Assembly (NCBI GenBank): GCA_030610995.1
Contig: JAUWQO010000014.1
Span: 1 to 40,130 of the forward strand
Source: Desulfobacterales bacterium
GTDB taxonomy: Bacteria; Desulfobacterota; Desulfobacteria; Desulfobacterales; ETH-SRB1
Direction: 5' to 3'
Length of the DNA stretch: 40,130 nucleotides
The notes below the pieces were generated by a model. The model did not search any database and was not told where the DNA came from. It saw only the letters and a list, made by a program, of their open reading frames with translations. The position numbers and the translations under genes are program-made. This document shows, piece after piece, positions 1 through 5,573 of the stretch (its first letter is position 1; every line of letters starts with the position of its first letter).

Positions 1-240
1 ATCGGCTATTAGAAGTCCCTGTCTCGGTGTACAAAAATCTTCAGGATAATTGGTGGCAATTCAAATATACCTAATTGATTTATCAGTACATTTTGCGATT
101 ATATTCAAAAAATATTTTTTCAAAGAGCGAAATGTAAGTTGTAAGAATTAATTTAGGGACAAACGCAAGGCAATTTGTGAAATCAAATTATAACTGGCAG
201 CAAAACATGAAAAAATTTGAAGAACTAATGGGACAAACAA
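1..240. other. AT-rich leading gap, no gene seen
   Basis: This is an AT-rich stretch with no convincing open reading frame on either strand. It ends where a GGAGGCTG-type minisatellite begins. I see nothing else that can be supported in it. Confidence 0.5.
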
Positions 241-306
241 TAGCTGGGAGGCCAGGAAGATAGGAGGCTGGAAAGCTGGGAGGCTATGATGCCGGGAGGC
301 TGGGAG
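241..306 (+). repeat. GGAGGCTGG minisatellite, left flank of the four-helix-bundle gene
   Basis: Degenerate tandem units of the type GGAGGCTGG run up to the start codon of the next gene. The last 13 nt (294-306, GGGAGGCTGGGAG) are perfectly complementary to 682-694 just after that gene, so the gene is bracketed by inverted repeats. The purine-rich unit also supplies the only Shine-Dalgarno-like sequence for the gene. The same family recurs at 676-756, 1484-1556, 4791-4871 and 39985-40025. Confidence 0.8.
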
Positions 307-308
307 AA

Positions 309-671
309 ATGAGTGAGGATCGTTGGAAGAGACTCGATGTATGGAAGTTAGCAGATGAGCTTGCTTACAAGACTTATTTAATCACACGTAAGTTTCCTAA
401 AGAAGAATTATATGGACTCACTTCACAGCTCCGAAGGGCGGCTTTGTCTATCCCAACTAACATCGTAGAAGGTTATTCACGAAAAGGGGATAAAGAGCTT
501 GCTCATTTTGTAAATATCAGCCTGGGTTCAATGGCTGAAACAAAGTATCTGCTATATTTTGCACACCGTTTAGGCTACTTGACTGATGAAGATTATAATG
601 AAGTAAGAGATGGTTATGAACGTTTAGGGAGACAACTTTGGAGGTTCTATGAAACAGTACGAAACAGATAA
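309..671 (+). CDS. Four-helix-bundle protein (23S rRNA intervening-sequence family)
   Basis: The 120-residue product matches the four-helix-bundle family first described from intervening sequences in bacterial 23S rRNA genes (S23/TIGR02436-like). Recognisable signatures are LDVWKLADELAYKTY near the N-terminus, FPKEELYGLTSQLRRAALSIP at about residues 29-49, and NIVEGYSRKG just after it, followed by amphipathic helices to the end. Length is typical of the family. Biochemical function is unknown; the family often sits in mobile or repeat-associated settings. Here it is bracketed by inverted GGAGGCTG/CAGCCTCC minisatellites, and its 3' end overlaps the next gene by 23 nt in another frame. The ATG at 309 follows GGGAG closely. 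The family call is strong; any role in this locus is unknown. Confidence 0.85.
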   Translation: MSEDRWKRLDVWKLADELAYKTYLITRKFPKEELYGLTSQLRRAALSIPTNIVEGYSRKGDKELAHFVNISLGSMAETKYLLYFAHRLGYLTDEDYNEVRDGYERLGRQLWRFYETVRNR

Positions 672-2019
672 GCATTTTGGCCTCCCAGCCTCCCAGCCTC
701 CCAGCCTTCAAGCTTCCAAGCCTTCAAGCTTCCCAGCCTCATCGCTTCCCAGCTTAAAGATTCTTCATATTCTTGACCATAGCCTTCCACTTCACGATGG
801 TTATAGTTTTCGTAGCCAGAATATCTTTCAGGCCCAACGCGATAGAGGCTGGGAGCCCGTAATTGTTACATCCCCAAAGCACGAAGGGAGCTGGAAAGGG
901 CGTTGGGCAAAGGATGAGCAAGTTGGTGGATTTCATTACTATCGAACAGGCGCAATCTCTCACAACGGTATTCCATTTGAAGCAGAACTTCGGCTCATGA
1001 CCGCACTTGCCAAACGCATTCGTGAAGTGGCCGAACGTGAAAGGCCCGATATACTGCACGCCCACTCACCAGTACTCAACGCTGTTCCTGCTCTTTGGGT
1101 GGGACGTAAACTCGGAATCCCGGTAGTTTATGAAATCCGTGCCTTTTGGGAAGACGCCGGTGTCGATCAGGGAACGTATACGCAGGACTCCTGCAAATAC
1201 AAGCTTGTCAGATCAATCGAAACGTGGGTGTGTAGGAAGGCAGACCAGGTTGTCGTTCTTTGCAATGGCCTCAAAAATGACCTTACCAAAAGAGACATTG
1301 CGGCTGAAAAGATTTCTGTCGTATACAATGGCATCAATCCGGACAACTTTAAATCCTGTAAGCCGGATGCAGAGTATCAGAAAGCATGGAACCTTAAAGG
1401 AAAAACAGTTATAGGTTTTATCGGGTCATTTTACCGATATGAGGGCCTTGATCTGCTCATCAACGCCTTCTCGCACCTGACCTCCAAGCCTACCAGCCTC
1501 CCAGTTTACCCCGTAGCTCCGGCAGATGGTACTGGGGCCTCCAAGCCTCCCAGCCTAACTTTGCTGTTGGTTGGTGGAGGCGAAATGGAAAATGAGCTGA
1601 AAGCACAAATAAAAAATCTGCATCTCGAAGACAAGGTTATTATGCCCGGCAGGATACCACATGACCGCATCCCCGGAGTATACACTTTAGTCGATATTCT
1701 GGCATATCCCCGTTATTCCATGTGTCTTACTGAACTGGTGACACCACTAAAGCCGCTGGAGGCAATGGCCATGGGTAAAGCTCTGGTGGCGAGCGATGTA
1801 GGTGGCCACAAAGAACTGATCCAGCATAACAAAACAGGTCTTCTATTTTCTGCCGGCAATGAAATGGCCCTGGCAAATGCTCTCAAACGTCTATTAGACG
1901 ATGATTCCCTGCGTAAAAATCTGGAATCCCAAGGCCCTGCTTGGGTACGCGAACACCACACATGGGAAAAAACGACCTCGGTTTATCAAGACATATACGC
2001 TAAAGCGCTTGCACCTTAA
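649..2019 (+). CDS. Group-4 glycosyltransferase, exosortase A-associated type
   Basis: A GT-B fold glycosyltransferase that probably moves a sugar from an NDP-sugar to a lipid-linked glycan on the cytoplasmic face of the membrane. The true domain starts near residue 37 (KILHILDHSLP), followed by GYSFRSQNIFQAQRDRGWEP, as remembered for the PEP-CTERM/exosortase A-associated TIGR04063 family. The acceptor half ends near VVYNGINPDNF, and the donor half carries the acidic PLEAMAMGKALVASDVGG motif near residue 371. Two oddities stand out. The first 36 residues are translated minisatellite, and no ATG, GTG or TTG in this frame lies between 649 and the domain, so the start appears to be borrowed from inside the preceding gene. 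About 26 further repeat-encoded residues (about 278-303) interrupt the domain before LTLLLVGGG, a position likely to be a surface loop. The gene may still be functional, because the frame is intact. Confidence 0.85.
   Translation: MKQYETDKHFGLPASQPPSLQASKPSSFPASSLPSLKILHILDHSLPLHDGYSFRSQNIFQAQRDRGWEPVIVTSPKHEGSWKGRWAKDEQVGGFHYYRTGAISHNGIPFEAELRLMTALAKRIREVAERERPDILHAHSPVLNAVPALWVGRKLGIPVVYEIRAFWEDAGVDQGTYTQDSCKYKLVRSIETWVCRKADQVVVLCNGLKNDLTKRDIAAEKISVVYNGINPDNFKSCKPDAEYQKAWNLKGKTVIGFIGSFYRYEGLDLLINAFSHLTSKPTSLPVYPVAPADGTGASKPPSLTLLLVGGGEMENELKAQIKNLHLEDKVIMPGRIPHDRIPGVYTLVDILAYPRYSMCLTELVTPLKPLEAMAMGKALVASDVGGHKELIQHNKTGLLFSAGNEMALANALKRLLDDDSLRKNLESQGPAWVREHHTWEKTTSVYQDIYAKALAP
676..756 (+). 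repeat. CAGCCTCC minisatellite, right flank, translated as the glycosyltransferase N-terminus
   Basis: Degenerate CCTCCCAGC / CTTCCAAGC units follow the four-helix-bundle gene in the orientation opposite to those at 241-306. They are read in frame as a Pro/Ser/Ala-rich leader of the downstream glycosyltransferase, giving stretches such as PASQPPSLQASKPSS. Confidence 0.8.
1484..1556 (+). repeat. Minisatellite plus imperfect palindrome inserted in frame in the glycosyltransferase
   Basis: CCTCCAAGCC/CCAGCCTCCC units on both sides enclose an imperfect palindrome at about 1509-1537 (CCCCGTA ... TACTGGGG). The whole insert keeps the reading frame and encodes a Pro/Ser/Ala-rich loop. A related CCCCGTAG...TACTGGGG segment appears at about 3726-3755. 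Confidence 0.7.
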
Positions 2020-2588
2020 AGACATTAAACCAGAAGGCTTAACCCTCTATCCAGGGGTAGGTTATGCTGTTGCCCTGGCAAGTTATTTACTTAATTATGG
2101 ATGCAGATCTCTAAACCAACATTAAAAAGAATAGATGCCCCTTCAATCTCACCATGGAGGGCTGTTTGAAAAGAGATATAAAAAAACCCTTAGCGTCCTC
2201 GGCGTCTTGGCGGTTCATCCTTCGCTTAAGTTCAAGGAAGGTGTCTGCCTCAGACTTCTGATCTCTGAACCTTATATCGTCTGCGTTCGTCTGCGGCTAA
2301 TTAATATCCTGAAAATCCTTTCGTTAAATTCCCCCTTTGAAGGGCATTTGGGGGATGTAATTCTTCAAAATTAGGATTGCTGAAAATATTGGATATCGTT
2401 TGACGCAATGTTTTATGTTAGGATGTCTGCAAAATTCATACTGTGACGTTGGCAACGTATGCCTTGCTATCTGAGACTATCTGGTTTATAATTTATTTAT
2501 TAGCGGATCTTGATCGCTCAAACATTTTACGAAGAAATTTCTATAATCTATCAGTTCGATCAACTCTTAGAAAACGGGAGGCCTTGAG
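2020..2588. other. Gap of about 570 nt holding several short repeats, no gene
   Basis: No credible gene is seen; short frames here look like chance. Recognisable pieces are TAGCGTCCTCGGCGTCTTGG with CGG following (2191-2213), the TCTGCGTTCGTCTGCGGCTA repeat with its ATTAATATCCTG tail (2279-2321), and CCCCCTTTGAAGGG...GGGGG (about 2330-2356), which could fold. The last 200 nt are AT-rich and may hold the promoter of the following toxin-antitoxin pair, but no clear -35/-10 pair could be assigned. Confidence 0.6.
2279..2321 (+). repeat. TCTGCGGCTAATTAATATCCTG repeat, copy 1
   Basis: This is the first of at least five copies of a scattered repeat with the core GTCTGCGGCTAATTAA and tail ATCCTGAAAATCCT. 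Others lie at 3563-3600 (partial), 3667-3720, 4905-4957 and, inverted, 40026-40077. Confidence 0.8.
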
Positions 2589-2867
2589 ATGAATGTGGAA
2601 GTACTTTTCCCTGAGGAACTTCTGCTCGCCTTGAGAGAAGACCCAGAGAGCTTTCGTAAAAAGGTTCTTATCTTCACGTTGGGCAAATTATATGAGGCGG
2701 GTCGCATCTCTGGAGGATTAGGCGCCAAAGTTCTTGGTTGCGACCGCTGGGAGTTCTACCGGCTTCTTTCGGATAACGGATTTTCCGTACTCGACTACCC
2801 AGACGAAGAGCTGAATCAGGAAGGCGAGGTAGGCAGTGAATGGCACAGACGGATTCAAGACCAATGA
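2589..2867 (+). CDS. UPF0175-family antitoxin
   Basis: The 92-residue protein has the UPF0175 layout: an N-terminal strand (MNVEVLFPEELL), a helical segment (FRKKVLIFTLGKLYEAGRIS) and a DNA-binding-like segment GLGAKVLGCDRWEFYRLLSD near residues 44-63. Family members are usually the antitoxin partner of a PIN-type (DUF3368) toxin and probably bind their own promoter. GGGAGG lies 8-9 nt before the ATG. The stop overlaps the start of the next gene as ATGA at 2864-2867, which fits translational coupling of a toxin-antitoxin operon. Confidence 0.82.
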   Translation: MNVEVLFPEELLLALREDPESFRKKVLIFTLGKLYEAGRISGGLGAKVLGCDRWEFYRLLSDNGFSVLDYPDEELNQEGEVGSEWHRRIQDQ

Positions 2868-3352
2868 AGGCAGTAGTCAATAGCACCCCGCTAATTGCTC
2901 TTTCTATGCTAAACCATCTGTTCGTCTTGAAAGCCCTTTTTGATGAGATATTTGTTCCTTCATCTGTTTACGAAGAGGTTGTTCTGAAGGGTGGGAATCG
3001 TCCGGGTTCGCAAGAAATGGCCAAAGCAGATTGGATTATAGTTAAAGAACCAGCCGAGTCATTCCCGTTGCCTCCCGAACTTTTAGGGCTTGATACCGGC
3101 GAAATGGATGTGATCTTACTCGCTCGCGAGGTCAAGACGGATTGGGTTTTGATAGATGAAAAACTCGCTCGAAGGGTAGCTAAAGGGCTGGGATTGAAAG
3201 TAAAAGGCACGTTAGGTCTTCTCTTAATCGCGTATCGAACTGGCCTGGTCTCAAAGGAAGAAGCGAGAGCTGCTGCTCAGGAATTGGCTTCGGGTTTATT
3301 TCGTATCAGCGATCGCTTGTTCCAATGGTTCGAAGATCAATTACGGATATGA
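2864..3352 (+). CDS. DUF3368 PIN-domain toxin (probable ribonuclease)
   Basis: A PIN-superfamily protein of about 162 residues if it starts at MKAVVNSTPLIAL (2864). An upstream in-frame ATG at 2840 exists, but the 2864 start gives the ATGA overlap with the antitoxin and begins at the conserved strand. Acidic and Asn/Ser/Thr residues expected for metal binding are visible: VNSTPLIAL at the start, GLDTGEMDVILLA in the middle and DWVLIDEKLARRVAKGLGL afterwards, with KGTLGLLL completing the fold. PIN toxins cleave RNA with Mg2+; the paired UPF0175 protein should neutralise it. Catalytic residues look intact. Confidence 0.82.
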   Translation: MKAVVNSTPLIALSMLNHLFVLKALFDEIFVPSSVYEEVVLKGGNRPGSQEMAKADWIIVKEPAESFPLPPELLGLDTGEMDVILLAREVKTDWVLIDEKLARRVAKGLGLKVKGTLGLLLIAYRTGLVSKEEARAAAQELASGLFRISDRLFQWFEDQLRI

Positions 3353-3611
3353 TGACCTCTATCAGACCTTACTCGGAGTGTATGAACATCCAAAAAGGCC
3401 ATTTAACTGGGACGTAGACCATTTCACCGAGACACGATAGTGACAGCTTGCCAAGTTTAAATTCATGTTAATGACAGCATGGCATATTTAACCAAGGCAA
3501 AGCGAATTTAACCTATCACCTATCACCTATCAGCTATGAGCTATGAGCTATTCCCTCTGGGGCGGCTAATTAATATCCTGCTAATCCTGAAAATCCTGTC
3601 AAAAGAAAAAA
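3353..3611. other. Gap with repeats and a possible short coding relic
   Basis: Between the toxin and the composite repeat, one frame (about 3340-3440) reads LYQTLLGVYEHPKRPFNWD before a stop. It looks protein-like, but I cannot place it in a family. CTATCACCTATCAGCTATGAG-type heptamer-like tandem repeats follow (3511-3552), then a partial copy of the GGCTAATTAATATCCTG repeat (3563-3600). Confidence 0.45.
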
Positions 3612-3720
3612 GGAATTTTGCCCAAAGGGCATGATAGTTTTTTATCTGTCAAGTCGACAGATTAAAATGTCCGCGTTAGTCCGCGCCTGTCTGCGGCTAA
3701 TTAATATCCTTAAAATCCTG
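3612..3720 (+). repeat. Composite repeat: two hairpins plus TCTGCGGCTAATTAA tail
   Basis: Left to right: hairpin 1 TGCCC-AAA-GGGCA (3619-3631), hairpin 2 ATCTGTC-AAGTC-GACAGAT (3644-3662), then TGTCCGCGTTAGTCCGCG and GTCTGCGGCTAATTAATATC. An inverted copy with the same order lies at 40130-40026. A partial copy with hairpin 1 and only the left arm of hairpin 2 lies at 4669-4710. Confidence 0.8.
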
Positions 3721-3754
3721 CCTGCCCCCGTAGGTAGTTTACTATCGTACTGGG

Positions 3755-4036
3755 GTCTAATAAAAACAGAAACGGCGGGAACTAATGAACGAAAGTGCCC
3801 CCTTATGCATAATATTTTTCCTTCTCCATCATCTGTTTCCATTGCTGATCGACGGCTTTTAAATGGGCATGGTGGAGGTCTGCTTTGTCCTATGAGAAAC
3901 CTGAACATCCCTCACTTATTATTGAGACAGACAAACTCGGTTTGCAGCAATGTGTGGATGAGGTGATTGAGTTTTTGCTAAAACAGGGCTTGATTAGCAC
4001 AGAGTTCCAGCACAAATTTAGTGGATCTGGAAAAAT
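3755..4036 (+). pseudogene. Internally deleted adenylylsulfate kinase relic, copy 1
   Basis: One frame reads NIFPSPSSVSIADRRLLNGH, which resembles the N-terminus of APS kinase (CysC: ...DRxxLNGH just before the P-loop). A second frame then reads YEKPEHPSLIIETDKLGLQQ followed by CVDEVIEFLLKQGLI, which resembles the CysC C-terminus. The central part, including the Walker A motif, is missing and the two ends are out of frame. It cannot encode an active kinase. A second copy with the same deletion is at 4956-5286, so the deletion came before the duplication. The family assignment is from motif memory. Confidence 0.6.
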
Positions 4037-4172
4037 AAAATCGTAAACAAAATTTTGAGTTATGCAATGTTCTCTACCCGACTTCGATAATTGACAAATG
4101 CCTAGGCATAGGGTAAGTTATTAAAAATGAAAACATAAAATATTTATTCCGAATCCTCACGGAGGTAAAGAT

Positions 4173-4412
4173 ATGTACGAAAAACCGTTGTTTGTGCGTG
4201 CCGAGTGGGACGAAGTTGCACGTGTCTGGGTGGCCACCAGTGACGATGTGCCAGGTTTAGCCACTGAAGAGGATAATTTAGAGGGCCTAATCGAAAAGCT
4301 GAAAGTAATGATTCCGGAACTTCTTGATGTTAATGAAGCGGAAGGGGAACGGGAGGTGCCGTTCGAGCTCCTAACCCGCCGCTTTGAGATCGCGCAACGC
4401 ACGAGTTACTGA
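4173..4412 (+). CDS. DUF1902/HicB-like antitoxin
   Basis: A 79-residue protein with a partial RNase-H-like HicB fold: strands FVRAEWDEVARVWVATSDDVPGL, then TEEDNLEGLIEKLKVMIPEL as the helix. This matches DUF1902 proteins that pair with HicA toxins. A strong GGAGG precedes the ATG by 8 nt. The stop and the following start overlap (TGATG, 4410-4414), so the two proteins are probably translationally coupled. The antitoxin-first order is the reverse of the classical hicAB layout. The operon is bracketed by direct copies of a CysC relic. Confidence 0.8.
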   Translation: MYEKPLFVRAEWDEVARVWVATSDDVPGLATEEDNLEGLIEKLKVMIPELLDVNEAEGEREVPFELLTRRFEIAQRTSY

Positions 4413-4606
4413 TGCCCTCTTTCACACCGAAGTTAAAACAACTTTTGCGAGATGCGGAATGCTCTTTCGAACGTCAAGGCAAGGGGGATCACGAGATCTG
4501 GTTTAGCCCGATAACCGGCATCAGATTTGTGGTTGATAATTCAATTAAGTCCCGACATACGGCCAACGCTGTCCTCAAACAAGCAGGGTTACCTAAGAAG
4601 TTCTGA
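4412..4606 (+). CDS. hicA: HicA-family mRNA interferase toxin
   Basis: The 64-residue product has the compact double-stranded-RNA-binding fold of HicA: KLKQLLRDAECSFERQGKGD then HEIWFSP with the expected catalytic His (about residue 27), a central strand IRFVVDN, and a C-terminal helix HTANAVLKQAGLPKKF. Such toxins cleave mRNA when the antitoxin is lost. Size and motif order are complete, so it is probably active. A 12-bp perfect inverted repeat starts 2 nt after its stop. Confidence 0.85.
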   Translation: MPSFTPKLKQLLRDAECSFERQGKGDHEIWFSPITGIRFVVDNSIKSRHTANAVLKQAGLPKKF

Positions 4607-4608
4607 TC

Positions 4609-4638
4609 CACATGCTTGATGAGCTAATCAAGCATGTG
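4609..4638 (+). repeat. Perfect 12-bp inverted repeat after hicA
   Basis: CACATGCTTGAT (4609-4620), a 6-nt loop, and ATCAAGCATGTG (4627-4638) form a perfect 12-bp stem beginning 2 nt after the hicA stop. There is no T-run behind it, so it is not a standard intrinsic terminator. It may stabilise the 3' end or be an operator-like site. Confidence 0.75.
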
Positions 4639-4668
4639 ACACCCGAGACTTCCGCTTTCGCGAATAAA

Positions 4669-4904
4669 GGAATTTTGCCCAAAGGGCACGATAGTTTTTT
4701 CTCTGCCAGCTACTTTCTCTCAGCTTCGTTCTCTTTGCTCTCAGCTCCCAGCTTTGAGCTTTGTTCTTTCACCTATGACCTATGAGCTTCTTCAAGCTTA
4801 CAAGCTTCCAACCTTCCAAGCTTCCAAGCTTCCTGGCTTCCTGGCTTTCAATCCTCCAAGCTTCCCAGCTTTTAACCAATGAGCTATCAGCTATGAGCTT
4901 TTTA
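4669..4904 (+). repeat. Mosaic of short repeats
   Basis: A partial composite repeat (TTTTGCCCAAAGGGCACGAT, 4675-4694), CTATGACCTATGAGC heptamer-like units (4769-4790), AAGCTTCCAA/CTTCCTGGCT minisatellite units (4791-4871) and CAATGAGCTATCAGCTATGAG (4877-4899) follow each other without a gene. Confidence 0.7.
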
Positions 4905-4957
4905 TGTCTGCGTCCGTCTGCGGCTAATTAATATCCTGCTAATCCCGTAAATCCTGT
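4905..4957 (+). repeat. TCTGCGGCTAATTAATATCCTG repeat abutting the second CysC relic
   Basis: GTCTGCGTCCGTCTGCGGCT followed by AATTAATATCC and ATCCTGTC runs directly into the relic at 4956. The first relic is preceded by the same kind of repeat, so repeat and relic were probably duplicated together. Confidence 0.8.
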
Positions 4958-5286
4958 CTAATAAAAACAGAAACGGCGGGAACTAATGAACGAAAGTGCC
5001 CCCTTATGCATAATATTTTTCCTTCTCCATCATCTGTTTCCATTGCTGATCGACGGTTTTTAAATGGGCATGGCGGAGGCCTGCTTTGCCCTATGAAAAA
5101 CCTGAATATCCCTCACTTATTATTGAGACAGACAAACTCGGTTTGCAGCAATGTGTGGATGAGGTGATTGAACCGCAAAAACGAGCGCATTCCCCGCAGA
5201 TTGCTGCGGGGAGCTTCAATTTTTGCTAAAACAGGGTTTGATTAGCACAGAGTTCCAGAACAAATTTAGTGGATCTGGAAAAATTA
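4956..5286 (+). pseudogene. Internally deleted adenylylsulfate kinase relic, copy 2, with inserted hairpin
   Basis: Near-identical to 3755-4036, including the missing kinase core and the same frame break, but about 49 nt longer. The extra DNA (5172-5218) contains CCCCGCAG-ATTG-CTGCGGGG (5192-5211), an 8-bp REP-like hairpin, and interrupts the C-terminal segment after CVDEVIE. It is non-functional as a kinase. Confidence 0.6.
5172..5218 (+). repeat. REP-like palindrome insertion
   Basis: A 47-nt sequence absent from copy 1 of the relic, with a perfect 8-bp stem (5192-5199 with 5204-5211) and the tail GGGGAGCTTCAA. The clean presence/absence difference between two copies defines it as a discrete inserted unit. 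Confidence 0.7.
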
Positions 5287-5366
5287 GTTAATCTGTGTTT
5301 CGAAAATTTTAACCGGACAGCAGTGATATTTTTTAAGCGAATGAGAAGATTAAAAGGAGGAAGATA

Positions 5367-5573
5367 ATGCGCTATTTTTTTATGTTTTTATTATTGTCTT
5401 TGCCGGTAAATGCCTATGCCTACCTGGATCCGGGCACAGGAAGTTATATTATCCAAATGCTTATAGCTGTATTTTTGGGAGGGCTTTATGCAGTTAAAAT
5501 ATATTGGCAAAAAATAAAACTCTATTTTTCAAAATTCTTTTCAAAGGGTTCCGAGGAAAACAAACAGAAATGA
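5367..5573 (+). CDS. Small membrane protein with YLDPGTGSYIIQ motif
   Basis: A 68-residue protein: signal-like hydrophobic N-terminus (about 1-18, ending NAYA), the motif AYLDPGTGSYIIQMLIA at residues 18-34, a second membrane segment (about 31-46) and a basic tail (KIYWQKIKLYFSKFFSKG). Proteins with this motif recur in polysaccharide loci, but I know of no assigned function. AAAGGAGGAAG is a strong ribosome-binding site 3-13 nt before the ATG. The stop overlaps the next start (ATGA, 5570-5573), so it is coupled to the methyltransferase. Confidence 0.75.
   Translation: MRYFFMFLLLSLPVNAYAYLDPGTGSYIIQMLIAVFLGGLYAVKIYWQKIKLYFSKFFSKGSEENKQK

Noticed and set aside
3511-3552. CTATCACCTATCAGCTATGAG tandem units as a CRISPR array
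   Set aside because: The units are 7-8 nt, degenerate and have no spacers of regular length.
4609-4638. Intrinsic terminator of the hicA operon
   Set aside because: The hairpin is strong but is followed by GACACCCG, not a T-run.
5504-5569. Longer methyltransferase starting at 5504
   Set aside because: The extra residues lie inside the preceding small gene in another frame; the ATG at 5570 overlaps its stop in the pattern used by neighbouring genes.
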